Positions 8,149 to 17,249 of a stretch of DNA of 64,000 nucleotides are shown here, piece after piece. Source of the DNA: JAMLJG01 sp035327585 (GTDB taxonomy: Bacteria > Verrucomicrobiota > Kiritimatiellia > CAIVKH01); NCBI GenBank assembly GCA_035327585.1, contig DAOLDD010000002.1:62001-126000 (forward strand), read 5' to 3'. Made by a program: the position numbers and the translations under genes. Within the stretch, counting starts at the first letter, position 1, and the number at the start of each line of letters is the position of its first letter. Under the pieces are notes generated by a model that saw only the letters and a program-made list of their open reading frames with translations, was not told the DNA's origin and did no database searches.

Positions 8149-9045
8149 TCAGGCTCCGGCCTTCAGGCCATTGAGTCGGCGCGCGGCCTGCACGGTGTTG
8201 AACAGCAGCATCGCGATGGTCATGGGACCGACGCCGCCCGGCACCGGCGTGATGGCGGAAGCCACCGGCAACAGCTCATCGTAATCCGCGTCGCCGACGA
8301 GCCGGTATCCGCGCGGGTGCGCCGGGTCTTCTACGCGATTCACGCCGACATCGATCACCACCGCGCCGGGACGCACCATCTCCGCGGTAAGCGTATGCGG
8401 GCGACCCGCGGCGGCGATCACGATGTCCGCCTGCCGTGTCAGCGCGCCGATGTCGCGGGAACCCGTGTGGCAGATCGTCACTGTCGCGTTGCCGAGCGCG
8501 TGCTTCATCGAGAGCAGGATCGAGAGCGGGCGGCCGACGATGTTGCTGCGCCCGATCACGACGACATGCGCGCCGGCCACCGGGATTTCGCTGCGTTTGA
8601 GCATTTGCAGGACGCCGTGCGGCGTACAGGGCCAGTAGGCGGGCAGGCCGAGCGCCATGCGCCCGACATTCACCGGGTGGAATCCGTCGACATCCTTGTC
8701 CGGGTTCACCGCCTGCAGGATTTCCTGTTCAATCGCGGCGTTCGGCAGGGGCAGTTGGACGAGGATGCCATGAATTTCTGGGGCATGGTTGAAGGCGCTT
8801 ACCGCACTGAGAATTTCTTCGCGTCCCGCCGTCGCCGGCAGGTGCACCTCGCGCGAAAGCATGCCGATTTCCGCGCAGGCTTTTTCCTTCGCCGTCACGT
8901 ACGAACGCGACGCGGGGTGATCGCCGACCAGCAGGACGCCCAGTCCCGGCGTGATTCCGCCCTGCTTGAGTTGCGCCACCTCCACCGCGAGTTCCTGGCG
9001 GATGGCCAGGGCGATGGCTTTGCCATCCAAAATGCGAGCAGCCAC
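8149..9045 (-). CDS. folD: FolD: methylene-THF dehydrogenase/cyclohydrolase
   Basis: 298 residues, the usual FolD length. It carries YVTAKEKACAEIG with the catalytic Lys, the Rossmann region VVIGRSNIVGRPLS, and the C-terminal signature PGGVGPMTIAML. The enzyme interconverts methylene-, methenyl- and formyl-tetrahydrofolate in the cytoplasm. I choose GTG at 9045, because GGAGG lies 5 nt upstream; a TTG start 12 bp earlier would overlap that SD. It leads a two-gene operon with the LPS permease. Confidence 0.95.
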   Translation of the reverse strand: MAARILDGKAIALAIRQELAVEVAQLKQGGITPGLGVLLVGDHPASRSYVTAKEKACAEIGMLSREVHLPATAGREEILSAVSAFNHAPEIHGILVQLPLPNAAIEQEILQAVNPDKDVDGFHPVNVGRMALGLPAYWPCTPHGVLQMLKRSEIPVAGAHVVVIGRSNIVGRPLSILLSMKHALGNATVTICHTGSRDIGALTRQADIVIAAAGRPHTLTAEMVRPGAVVIDVGVNRVEDPAHPRGYRLVGDADYDELLPVASAITPVPGGVGPMTIAMLLFNTVQAARRLNGLKAGA

Positions 9046-9121
9046 ACAAACCTCCAAAAGCCGCGATGGTAGCCCCCTCCCCGCCCCGGCTCAAGCGCGC
9101 AACCCGCCGCCACGCTCAAAT

Positions 9122-9167
9122 TTGCAACGTCTGTAATTCCTTTTTGTGGGACTTGCAACGTCTGTAA
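9122..9167 (-). repeat. Paired 15-bp dyad element, site B
   Basis: Two identical copies TTGCAACGTCTGTAA (9122-9136 and 9153-9167) start 31 bp apart, with a T-rich 16-bp spacer. It sits in the divergent gap between folD and the glycosyltransferase. The same dyad is read on the minus strand compared with sites A, D and E. Confidence 0.9.
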
Positions 9168-9211
9168 AAATTGTTTTGGCCGCGCGCCCGCGCCGGGTAG
9201 GATGCGGCGCG

Positions 9212-10234
9212 ATGACGGCGATCCCAAAGGTTTCCGTGGTGATTCCGGCGTACGGGTGCGCGCGCACGATCCCGCACGTCCTGGAGGCGCTGTTCGCGCA
9301 AACCGTGCAGCCGCTGCAAATCATCGTGGTGAACGACCGGTCGCCGGACAACCTCGATGAAGCGGTGGCGCCTTTCGTTTCGCGCATCGACTATGTGCGG
9401 AACGAGCGCAACCTGGGTCTGGCGCGCACCTGCAACGCCGGGCTGCGCCGGACCACGGCGCCGTACGTGATGACGCTGCATTCCGATTGCCTGCTCGACC
9501 CGGACTATATCGAACGCATGCTTGGGCACCTTGAGTCGGATCCGTCGATCGCCGTGGCCACAGGGCAGTACCTGTTCGACGATTACCGTGCGCTGGGGTT
9601 GAGCGATCGACTGTTCGCGGCGTTGAACCTCCTGCCCATCGAGACGAATCGGGATGATACCGGGATCTATCCGCTCGGATTTATCGAGGGCAAAGCGGAT
9701 GTCTTCCGCCGCGAGGTCATCGCCGGCTATGGTTTTTTCACGGAGAACCTCTCGCTGACGGCGGAGGACCAGGACCTGTCGGCCAAACTGCGACGCGACG
9801 GGCATCGCATCGTACAGGATTGCCGTGCGCGGTTCCGCGTGATGTTCACCGGCACGAGCGATTCGATACGCAAGGTGCTGCGGAAACAGCGCACCTACGG
9901 GCGTGGCCAGGCCTACGTGGTGATCAAATACGGACTCGGCGTGTTTGGGGAAACAACACCGAACCGGCGCAATCGGGCACTGCACCGCCTGGGCCAATTG
10001 GTTTTCGCCGCGGGCTATCTGGCGGCACTGGCGTTCTGGCTGCTGGTTCCGACGCAGCCGTGGCCGCTGGTGGGTTGGTGCGCGTTGCGCCTCATGTATT
10101 ACGCGATCGTTGGCTGGGTCCAATCACCCCGCGACACCTTGCTGGTGACGTTCATCGGGCCGCTCGCCGATCTCTGGTACCTGGCGGGTGCCGCGGAGGG
10201 CACGGTGAAGACGCTGCTCTTCGGCCGGACCTAG
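9212..10234 (+). CDS. Family 2 glycosyltransferase with C-terminal membrane helices
   Basis: 340 residues. A GT-A domain opens VSVVIPAYGCARTI, has the nucleotide-binding DRSPDN, a DxD-like HSDCLLDPDY (about residue 92) and the acceptor-site TAEDQDLSAKLRR. Two to three hydrophobic segments fill the last 80 residues. This is an inverting membrane-associated transferase of surface-glycan assembly; donor and acceptor are unknown. I start at ATG 9212, where homology begins, not at an upstream in-frame codon inside repeat site B. Its TAG stop shares the palindrome CTAG with the convergent gene. Confidence 0.8.
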   Translation: MTAIPKVSVVIPAYGCARTIPHVLEALFAQTVQPLQIIVVNDRSPDNLDEAVAPFVSRIDYVRNERNLGLARTCNAGLRRTTAPYVMTLHSDCLLDPDYIERMLGHLESDPSIAVATGQYLFDDYRALGLSDRLFAALNLLPIETNRDDTGIYPLGFIEGKADVFRREVIAGYGFFTENLSLTAEDQDLSAKLRRDGHRIVQDCRARFRVMFTGTSDSIRKVLRKQRTYGRGQAYVVIKYGLGVFGETTPNRRNRALHRLGQLVFAAGYLAALAFWLLVPTQPWPLVGWCALRLMYYAIVGWVQSPRDTLLVTFIGPLADLWYLAGAAEGTVKTLLFGRT

Positions 10235-12237
10235 CGTCCGACCATCAACTCAACGCTCTCCACGAATAGCGCGGCGGCGGCGCCCCGGCCGGCGTCACGC
10301 AATTCGATGCTCGTTTCGCCGGGCTGCAGCGCCAGCGGACCGATCTCCACCGAAATCAACTGGTTTGCAGGAAACTCACGCGCGGCGATCCCTGCAAAAT
10401 TCACGATCTTGTTGCCGCCGATGGCGGCGGCGCGCAGGCGGAGCGTGGCTTGCGCGGGTTGGTCGCCGAGCCAGAAAACACGAAGCGTGGCGCGCTCCTG
10501 CAGCACGCGGTAATCGGTGAAACTGCGGGTCTGTTGCCAGGGCTTGGCGTAGCCCCAGTCGGGGCCGAAGAGCAGCAGCGAATCCCGGCCCTCGGCCCGC
10601 GCGCGGGCCAAGAGGTCGTCCGCGGTGTTCCAGTAGATATTGACCAGCACGCGATTGGTCGTGGCGGCGAAGTAATCCTCGCGGTTGGCGAGTCCGTATT
10701 CGCGCAACTTGAGGGCGGCGGTGTTGGTCAAGGTCGTCTGCCGCGCAAAATACTGTTGGGGCCAGGCCCAACGACCGGTGGCGGGGCGGTCCCAATAGTT
10801 GCGGGCGATTTCCATGTAGGCGGCATCCGGGAATTTACTGAAGAAGTCCTGCACCGAGTCGCGCCAGCGGTTGGCGAGGAACTGGTCGTAGGGCTCATCC
10901 GGGACGGTGAACGTGACGGTTACGTTGGTTGGCTGATAGAGCGCCATTTCGTTCCACGGCTCAAGCCAGCGATCCGTGATCACCAACGTGCCGCGCGGCA
11001 GGTTGGTGTCGAGCCAGTCGCGGATGAGTTTGTAGGGCGTGGGTTTTCCCGAGAGTTGCGTACACCACCACGCGGGCAGCAGATTGATGAGCGCAAGCAG
11101 AATTGCGGCGCCATGCATCGCGCGTTCGGCCGGCCAGCCGGGCCGGCGCGCGGCGATGCCGTCGGTGCAGCAGCGAAGCCCCAGCACGAGCAACGACAAG
11201 TAGAGCGGGAGGTAGGCGAGCATGTAGCGGGAATAGAACCCCGCGCCGGTCGCTTCGCGGCCAACGAGGAACGATGCCATGCCCACCGCGAGTATGGCGG
11301 GGATGACGAGAAGCCAGGGCTCACGGCGTGCGACGCGAATGAGGCACCAAATCCCCCCGCCAAACAGGAGGATCGTCAGCGCGGCGTTGAAATAGCCCCG
11401 CCCGACAAAAAAAGCCGTCGCGGACGTGGCGAGCATCTGGGGCAACGACGGCCCGCCCTCGAATACCCGCTGCGCCCACGACCGCATTTCCGCGGAGGAA
11501 CTTTTCAGCAACTGGGGTACGCCCCAATCCGCGAAAAGGACCGGCAGCCCGATCACAATGGACAAGCCGATCAACGTCATCGCGCGGGTGCGGAGCGCGG
11601 GAACGCGCAGCGCATGCAGAACGGTGAACAGCGCGGAGGTCCCCGCCAGCAGCAGACCCGCGAACCAGCCGGAGGGTTGACTGTAGATCATCAGGAACAT
11701 GCCGCAAAGATGCACGGCGATGCGGCGGACCGGGATCACGGTCTCGCGCAAGCGCCAGCCGCGCACCGCGTCAATCGCGGCGACCGGCAGGAGGAAGGAA
11801 CCGAGGACCATCGGCGGATAGAAATACGCCTCGCGGCTGGTGAGAATCAGATACGGATTAAACGCCGCGATGAGCGCCAGCGCGAAGGCGGTTGCGCGTC
11901 CCCCGAGCCTCAGGCCCAGCGCCCACGCGGCGGCGACGGCGCCAAGACCCCAGAGCACGGCGGGCAGGCGCAGGGTGAAGTGACCGGGTTCAAGCCCGAA
12001 AAGATTCATGAATCCTTCGGTGAACGCCATGGGGAACGGAAGCTGGGCGGAAATGCCCATGAGGCTGAGCCACTGGCTCATGATCGTCCATGCGCCGTCC
12101 ACTTGGCGCGTGATGTTGTAGAAGAGGATCGTGTCGGCCCGGAACGCAGGTTCGGCCAGGTCGTACAGGCGGAAGAACGCCGCGGCGGCCAGCGCAACGA
12201 GCAGCGGGATTTGGAGCTTCAGACTGGTGGCTTTCAT
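10231..12237 (-). CDS. Large GT39-type membrane protein (copy 1)
   Basis: 668 residues: about 12 membrane helices (residues 7-430) followed by a soluble C-terminal domain that ends in a beta-rich stretch. The loop RLYDLAEPAFRADTI with acidic residues after the first helix matches GT39/GT83 polyprenyl-phosphate-sugar transferases. It overlaps the methyltransferase gene by 4 bp (ATGA). A similarly built protein begins the same gene run (18685-20709), so two such enzymes bracket the heptose genes. Sugar and acceptor are unknown. Confidence 0.68.
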   Translation of the reverse strand: MKATSLKLQIPLLVALAAAAFFRLYDLAEPAFRADTILFYNITRQVDGAWTIMSQWLSLMGISAQLPFPMAFTEGFMNLFGLEPGHFTLRLPAVLWGLGAVAAAWALGLRLGGRATAFALALIAAFNPYLILTSREAYFYPPMVLGSFLLPVAAIDAVRGWRLRETVIPVRRIAVHLCGMFLMIYSQPSGWFAGLLLAGTSALFTVLHALRVPALRTRAMTLIGLSIVIGLPVLFADWGVPQLLKSSSAEMRSWAQRVFEGGPSLPQMLATSATAFFVGRGYFNAALTILLFGGGIWCLIRVARREPWLLVIPAILAVGMASFLVGREATGAGFYSRYMLAYLPLYLSLLVLGLRCCTDGIAARRPGWPAERAMHGAAILLALINLLPAWWCTQLSGKPTPYKLIRDWLDTNLPRGTLVITDRWLEPWNEMALYQPTNVTVTFTVPDEPYDQFLANRWRDSVQDFFSKFPDAAYMEIARNYWDRPATGRWAWPQQYFARQTTLTNTAALKLREYGLANREDYFAATTNRVLVNIYWNTADDLLARARAEGRDSLLLFGPDWGYAKPWQQTRSFTDYRVLQERATLRVFWLGDQPAQATLRLRAAAIGGNKIVNFAGIAAREFPANQLISVEIGPLALQPGETSIELRDAGRGAAAALFVESVELMVGR

Positions 12238-13094
12238 GATTTGCGGAAATTCATGACCCGTGTGCCGCGAGGATACAGATGGGCCCATGGGAGGGCCAGC
12301 GGCAAGAAGGCGATGAAGGGCAGTGGCCGGTAGCGACCGGTGATGGCGATGCAAAGGCTCGCGGCCAGCGTGTTGGGGAACGGGGCGAACGACTCGCCGG
12401 CGGATTCGAGTCCCGCCATGCGCAGCACGGGGGCGAGATGATGAGCTGCGGGGAAACAAATATGGCGGGGTGCGTCGAAACCGTGCCAGCGGGAACCGAA
12501 CCAGCGGTACTCGATGTTGTCGAGGTTCGGCACAACGGCGCGCAAGACGCCGCCGGGTTTCAACAGGGCGGCGAGTTGCGCGAATGTTCCGTGCAGATCG
12601 GTGAGATGCTCGAGGACGAAGTGCATCGTGATCACATCCACGCGCCCCGCCCAATCGCGCAGCAATTCATCCATCTGATGATAGACGGGCGTTCCGACCC
12701 GGCGGGCGACTTCCTCGGCCTGGGCGCGGGTGGGCTCAAAACCAATCACGTGTTGGGCGCGCGCCCGGGCCTGATCCAAAAACCAGCCATCGCCACATCC
12801 GTAATCGAGCAACACCGCATCCGGGCGGAGAGAATGAAGCGGATAATAGACGGGCTTCATGACGAGGCGACGCATGGCGTCGTGCAAGCGGGACTTGTTC
12901 GCGTGCACCGGATACCCCGCATAGAACGGTCCCACATCAGCGGGGATCGGATACTGCTGGACCAGGCCGCACGCCGCGCAGCGGACGTAGCTGACCCGGA
13001 TTCCCGTCGGCAGAAAATAATCGGCGACATCCGCGTGCAGGGGTGTGGAGTTCCGCCCGGAACAGGCCATGCATGTGAACGAGGACTCCATCAC
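12234..13094 (-). CDS. SAM methyltransferase with N-terminal zinc ribbon
   Basis: 286 residues. Two CxxC pairs (C8/C11 and C39/C42) form a probable zinc ribbon. Motif I is LLDYGCGDGWFLDQA (about 93-107), followed by ITMHFVLEHLTDL. This design is common in methyltransferases of O-antigen and capsule loci that act on a nucleotide sugar or a glycan end. A short hydrophobic patch lies near the C-terminus. The start overlaps gmhB by GTGA, and the stop overlaps the GT39 gene. Target unknown. Confidence 0.75.
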   Translation of the reverse strand: MMESSFTCMACSGRNSTPLHADVADYFLPTGIRVSYVRCAACGLVQQYPIPADVGPFYAGYPVHANKSRLHDAMRRLVMKPVYYPLHSLRPDAVLLDYGCGDGWFLDQARARAQHVIGFEPTRAQAEEVARRVGTPVYHQMDELLRDWAGRVDVITMHFVLEHLTDLHGTFAQLAALLKPGGVLRAVVPNLDNIEYRWFGSRWHGFDAPRHICFPAAHHLAPVLRMAGLESAGESFAPFPNTLAASLCIAITGRYRPLPFIAFLPLALPWAHLYPRGTRVMNFRKS

Positions 13095-13714
13095 GCCTCG
13101 CGCATCCGCCGGGGTGTTTGACCGTCGCGGATGAGGTGCAACGCCTCGCCGAGGTCTCTCGCCACGGCATCGGGCCCGCCCTCAGCCAGATCGAGGAAGC
13201 GTTCGGCCATGGACCATTTCAGGGCGGTCACGAGAATCGTACGGCAGCCCGCGCGACGGCCGGCGGCGATATCGACGAGCCCGTCGCCGATCATCCAACT
13301 GGCTGCGAGGTCGATGTCGTGTTCGCGAGCGGCATCGAGCAGGAGCCCCGGCGCGGGCTTCCGACACGCGCAGGCGCGGATGTAGGCCGGGTTCCCGCCG
13401 GGACAGGGACCCGGATGATGCGGACAATAACGCAGGTCGTCCCACCGCCCCTGCTCCAGCGCGAGCTGTCGGGCGAGTTCATCGTTGACCGCCGCCAGTT
13501 CGCGATCGGTCAAGGTGCCCTTGGCGAGACCGGGCTGGTTGGTGGCGACGATGATTGGGTAGCCGGCGGCCCGGATTTCGCGGAGAAACGCCCCGGCGCC
13601 GGGAATCGCCACCACCTGTTCGGGGCGGCGCGGGGAATCGAGCAATCCGTGCGTCTGATCGTAAACCATTTGGTTCAGGACGCCGTCGCGATCAATGAAG
13701 AGAGCCGGTTTCAT
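13091..13714 (-). CDS. gmhB: D-glycero-D-manno-heptose 1,7-bisphosphate phosphatase
   Basis: 207 residues of the HAD histidinol-phosphatase type. The nucleophile and acid/base Asp lie in FIDRDGVLN (D8, D10). ATNQPGLAKG follows, then the zinc-loop residues CPHHPGPCP and RACACRKP that mark GmhB, and GDGLVDIAAGR with the magnesium ligands. The enzyme removes the C7 phosphate from heptose 1,7-bisphosphate. It sits with gmhA, hddA and hddC homologues and overlaps hddC by 4 bp, which supports the assignment. Confidence 0.88.
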   Translation of the reverse strand: MKPALFIDRDGVLNQMVYDQTHGLLDSPRRPEQVVAIPGAGAFLREIRAAGYPIIVATNQPGLAKGTLTDRELAAVNDELARQLALEQGRWDDLRYCPHHPGPCPGGNPAYIRACACRKPAPGLLLDAAREHDIDLAASWMIGDGLVDIAAGRRAGCRTILVTALKWSMAERFLDLAEGGPDAVARDLGEALHLIRDGQTPRRMREA

Positions 13715-14412
13715 CGCGGGGTCCCCGCCAGATGCTGCTCCAGTTCGCGCAAACCTTCGGGCTTCCCGATTTCATAGAAGCGGTCCGGCGCTTCGTATGC
13801 AGCCAGTTCGCCCGCGGTTACGAGGTCGGCGAGAATCACCGCCATGTCCAACGGAGCCGGCGCGTCGGTGTACCGTTCAATCACGGCACGGCGATATGCG
13901 ATCAGGCCGTAGTCGATCCAATCCGCTTCGCCCGGTTTGGCCGACTTGGAATAGAACACGACCCGCCCGTTCGCAATCCGCGCGTTGCTGGCATCCCACG
14001 CGCCCGCATTCCGATAGACGGTCATCAACGCGGGACATCCGGCCGCACGAAAGGCGGTGATGACGGGCGCGAAGGGAATCGGCAAATAGGAATCTCCATA
14101 CAACATCATGAATTCATCCGCGAGCAGCGGCAGCGCGTGGACCAGCGCGCCGCCGGTTCCGCGCAACCGCCCCGGTTCCTCGACGGCATAGCGAACGCGC
14201 AGGCCCCACGCGCCCTCGCCGACGTGACGTTGGATCTGGTCGCCGAGATGCCCGATGGACAGCAGCACGTCAGAGATGCCGTTGCGGCGCAACAGGTCGA
14301 ACTGCCATTCGATGAATGGACGTCCGGCTACCGGCATCAAGGCCTTCGGGCGCAACGGATCGAGCGCACGCAGGCGGGTGCCCAGACCTCCGGCAAGGAT
14401 CACGACTTGCAT
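13711..14412 (-). CDS. hddC: Heptose-1-phosphate guanylyltransferase-like nucleotidyltransferase
   Basis: 233 residues of the sugar-nucleotide pyrophosphorylase fold. The signature is LAGGLGTRL (residues 6-14), then KALMPVAGRPFIEWQ with its Lys, and MMLYGDSYLP with the metal Asp. Sequence alone permits several substrates. The D-alpha-D-heptose-1-phosphate guanylyltransferase (HddC) role is inferred from adjacent hddA and gmhB genes. I start at ATG 14412, which has AAGGCGGG upstream and overlaps the dehydrogenase gene by 13 bp. Confidence 0.75.
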   Translation of the reverse strand: MQVVILAGGLGTRLRALDPLRPKALMPVAGRPFIEWQFDLLRRNGISDVLLSIGHLGDQIQRHVGEGAWGLRVRYAVEEPGRLRGTGGALVHALPLLADEFMMLYGDSYLPIPFAPVITAFRAAGCPALMTVYRNAGAWDASNARIANGRVVFYSKSAKPGEADWIDYGLIAYRRAVIERYTDAPAPLDMAVILADLVTAGELAAYEAPDRFYEIGKPEGLRELEQHLAGTPR

Positions 14413-15713
14413 GATCCCGCCTTTCGCCCGCGCCCGATATCGAGATAGGTCCACCCCGCTGCCTCCGCATCCGACGCCTTCCACAACGGCGCGGTGTCGA
14501 TTAACAACGGCGTCCGAACCACCGCGCGCAACACGGCGAGATCCAACGCGCGGTAGGCCGGCCACGGCGTCATCAATACCACGGCATCCGCATCGCGCAC
14601 GGCCTCCAGCGGCGCCTCAACAAAGTGAATCTCGCGCAACGCGGCCACTTCCGTCCGGTCCGCCAGCGGGTCCGCCGCCGACACCTCCGCGCCCTCACGC
14701 GTCAACGCGACGGCCAGTTCGACGGAGGCAGAGCGGCGCAGCGTACTGGTGTCCGGCTTGTAGGTGAGCCCGAGAATCGCGATGCGACGTCCGGCGAGTG
14801 AACCACCGAACGCCTGACGCAGCTTGCGCAGGACAATCTGATTCTGCGCGGCATTGGCCTGCATGAGACCGTCAAGAAACGGCGTATCCAGCCCGGCACG
14901 ATCCCCGATGGCACGAAGCGTCTGCACGTCGCGCGCGAGCGTTCCACCCGCGAACCCGAGGCCGGGAACGAGCATCGCCTTCGGGCCGACGCGCGGCTCT
15001 CGGCGCAGGACCTCGGCGATGCGCTGGCCATCCGCGCCGATCTCGTCGCAGAGATTGCCCAGTTCGTTCGCGAACGTGATCGTCGTGGCGAGAAAACTGT
15101 TCAGCGCGTGCTTGACCATTTCCGCCGTCCGCAGCGAGACGCGGTCCCAGCGGATCTCCGGTGGCCACAACGCGGTCAGGCGATCCAGCACGGTCTGTTC
15201 ATCCGCGCCCATCACGGGCAGTGGTGGATTCAGGAAGCGCTCGATCCCCTGCCCCAGCCGCAGGTTTTCCGGCGCATACGCGAGTCCGCCGCGCCAGTCG
15301 GGTCGGATCGTGCGCAGCGATTCCACGAGACGCTGGCAGGTACCGACCGGCACTTGCGCCGTCACGAGCACATCGGTCTGCTGCTTCAGATGCGGCGCAA
15401 ACAGGCCGATGGAATCCAGCACGCACGCGGGATCACTCTCATCGCGCTCGTTGACCGGCGTGTCGTGCATGAGCAGGACCACATCCGGCGGCGGCGCATC
15501 GCCCGGCGCGGACAACCAGCGCAAGCGCCCGGCGTGCACCTGTTCGCTGATGAGTTCCTGCAATCCGGGCTCATAGACCGGCGTTGCGCCTGTCGAGAGT
15601 TGCGCGACGCGCGCGGGGTCGGCATCGCAGGCGGCCACCGAATGGCCCAGCTTCGCAAGGCAGGCCGCGCCCACCACGCCCTGGTGCCAGAGGCCGATGA
15701 CCAGCAGGTGCAT
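14400..15713 (-). CDS. UDP-glucose/GDP-mannose dehydrogenase-family protein lacking the catalytic cysteine
   Basis: 437 residues with the family's three domains. The N-terminal Rossmann loop is GLWHQGVVG, not the usual GxGYVG. The central helix KHALNSFLATTITFANE keeps the active-site Lys and Asn. The C-terminal domain has ILGLTYKPDTSTLRRS. Where family enzymes have GFGGSCFPKD, this protein has GFAGGTLARD (about residue 255-264): the Cys that forms the thioester intermediate is Thr and the Lys is Arg. A normal four-electron oxidation to a uronic acid is therefore doubtful. It may act on the heptose nucleotide made by its neighbours. Confidence 0.78.
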   Translation of the reverse strand: MHLLVIGLWHQGVVGAACLAKLGHSVAACDADPARVAQLSTGATPVYEPGLQELISEQVHAGRLRWLSAPGDAPPPDVVLLMHDTPVNERDESDPACVLDSIGLFAPHLKQQTDVLVTAQVPVGTCQRLVESLRTIRPDWRGGLAYAPENLRLGQGIERFLNPPLPVMGADEQTVLDRLTALWPPEIRWDRVSLRTAEMVKHALNSFLATTITFANELGNLCDEIGADGQRIAEVLRREPRVGPKAMLVPGLGFAGGTLARDVQTLRAIGDRAGLDTPFLDGLMQANAAQNQIVLRKLRQAFGGSLAGRRIAILGLTYKPDTSTLRRSASVELAVALTREGAEVSAADPLADRTEVAALREIHFVEAPLEAVRDADAVVLMTPWPAYRALDLAVLRAVVRTPLLIDTAPLWKASDAEAAGWTYLDIGRGRKAGSCKS

Positions 15714-15714
15714 A

Positions 15715-16749
15715 TCAGCGGACGGCGTCGAAATCGTCGAACGGACTCATATCCGTGACGACCTTTGTACCCTGCATCGAAGGGAAATAGCTGACGCGCG
15801 GCATGCCGTGTCTGGCCATGTACTCGTCGAGGCCGCGTCCATTGTCCGGCGCATAAAGCAGGACGAAGCCACCGCCGCCGGCGCCAATGATTTTACCGCC
15901 CAGCACGCCGTAATCCTTCTTCACCTGGTCGTACAATTGGTCGAGCACCGAGAGGCTGATCCCGGCCGACATCGCACGCTTGTGCATCCAGTGTTGGTCC
16001 ATCAGGACGGCGAAGCGATCCATGTCGCGGTCGGCGAAGGCCTGCCGAATATCACCGCCGAGCGCCTTGATCTTGAGCAGGTTGTCGACCACGCGGGCAT
16101 GATCCGGCTTGGCTTTCTGGGCGGCCGCCTCGTTCTGCGCCTTGAGCACCGCCGTGGCGGAGCGCTGGATGCCCGTGTAGTACATGCGCGCCTTCGACAC
16201 GAGTTCGTTGACTGTGACGAAGTCGACGGGCACCGGCGAAACCCGCACCGCGCCGTCCTTCGCGATGTCCAGTTCCTGGAATCCGCCGAAGGCCGCGATG
16301 TATTGGTCCTGCTTGCCGACCGGCTCCTTGAGCACGTCGATTTCGATGTGGCACGCCTCCTCGGCCACCACCTGCGGGGCCACCGGCAGTCGCTTGTAGG
16401 CGCGGATCGCGGTCAGGAGGCCGACTGTATAGGAGCCTGAAGACCCGAGGCCCGCCTTCGCCGGCATGTCCGCGATGCTGGTGAGTTCGATGTGGTCGCG
16501 CACATCGTGCAGTTTCAGCGCCTCGCGCGCGAGCGGATGGCGGATTTCCTCGATCGAATCGACCGTTTCCACACTGCTGTAGCGGATGACAATTTTCGGC
16601 GCGGCCAGCGGCCGGCGGTTCAGGCAAATGTACATGTACTTGTTGATCGCCATCGTGAACACATAGCCGCCGTGCTCGCGATAAAACGAAGGCAGGTCGG
16701 TCCCGCCGCCGCCAAGGGTGATGCGAAAGGGTGTACGGGTGACAATCAT
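15715..16749 (-). CDS. hddA: D-glycero-alpha-D-manno-heptose-7-phosphate kinase
   Basis: 344 residues of the GHMP kinase family. It begins TRTPFRITLGGGGTDLPSF, the start typical of HddA-like kinases, has the ATP loop AGLGSSGSYTVG (about 99-110), and ends with the GHMP C-domain motif KIIGAGGGGFVLLY. The enzyme phosphorylates heptose 7-phosphate at C1. It precedes the dehydrogenase gene by one base and overlaps the IVP-type gene upstream by 4 bp (ATGA). Confidence 0.88.
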   Translation of the reverse strand: MIVTRTPFRITLGGGGTDLPSFYREHGGYVFTMAINKYMYICLNRRPLAAPKIVIRYSSVETVDSIEEIRHPLAREALKLHDVRDHIELTSIADMPAKAGLGSSGSYTVGLLTAIRAYKRLPVAPQVVAEEACHIEIDVLKEPVGKQDQYIAAFGGFQELDIAKDGAVRVSPVPVDFVTVNELVSKARMYYTGIQRSATAVLKAQNEAAAQKAKPDHARVVDNLLKIKALGGDIRQAFADRDMDRFAVLMDQHWMHKRAMSAGISLSVLDQLYDQVKKDYGVLGGKIIGAGGGGFVLLYAPDNGRGLDEYMARHGMPRVSYFPSMQGTKVVTDMSPFDDFDAVR

Positions 16750-17249
16750 GGGGAATGGACCTCCGCAGGAGTGGGGTGTTGGCGTGATGGAGTGTTGGGG
16801 TGCGGGGGCTGGGCCGCTGTTTCGTAGGTTTCGTTGGATTCGCGCAGGACCAGATGATCGATCCAGTCCCCACGCTCCTGCTTGGATTCCAAGCTTTCAA
16901 TCAGTTTCAGCATGCCGTTCTCCAGTTTGAACGCCATTCGATCAAGCGATTCCGCGTCCGCCGCGGAAAGCTGCCCGGCAACGCGCGTCGCGCAAATCCC
17001 GGAAACGGATTCACCCAGCGAGGAGAGTGCGATATAGAGAAAATGAACATATTCCTTCAAACCTCTGCGGCAATAGCCTTCAGCGATGTTCCGATGTATG
17101 GAGTCCACCGAGGCCATTTGCTGGGAAACAACCCGCCGCAGCTCATACGGCAGCGTCCGAAACATTCGGTACGTGTCCGCATAGTAGCTGATCGCCTCAC
17201 TCCAGACCGTGAGCTGCTGATAGCCGCGATTCTTGTTCCGATATCCCAT
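16746..17249 (-). CDS. Four-helix-bundle (23S rRNA intervening-sequence-type) protein
   Basis: 167 residues. The core (about 8-125) has the family pattern: LTVWSEAISYYADTYRMF, then the helix RRVVSQQMASVDSIHRNIAEGYCRR and EYVHFLYIALSSLGE. Such proteins are encoded in 23S rRNA intervening sequences and, more often, as lone genes in glycan loci; their function is not established. The last 25 residues are low-complexity Pro/His and come from a short DNA repeat. Related repeat text lies just upstream of the start. It splits the heptose operon yet overlaps hddA by 4 bp. Confidence 0.8.
   Translation of the reverse strand: MGYRNKNRGYQQLTVWSEAISYYADTYRMFRTLPYELRRVVSQQMASVDSIHRNIAEGYCRRGLKEYVHFLYIALSSLGESVSGICATRVAGQLSAADAESLDRMAFKLENGMLKLIESLESKQERGDWIDHLVLRESNETYETAAQPPHPNTPSRQHPTPAEVHSP
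16757..16804. repeat. Low-complexity GGAGT(G/A)TTGG tract at the 3' end of the IVP-type gene
   Basis: Degenerate units such as GGAGTGGGGTG, TTGGCGTGATGGAGTG and TTGGGGTG run through the last codons of the IVP-type gene. A tract of the same CTCCA/ATCAC composition flanks its 5' side (17247-17277). Confidence 0.5.

Noticed and set aside
10450..12333. 627-residue plus-strand frame opposite the GT39 gene
   Set aside because: The minus-strand frame has coherent membrane helices and a 4-bp overlap with its neighbour; the plus frame is low-complexity Arg/Gly/Glu text.
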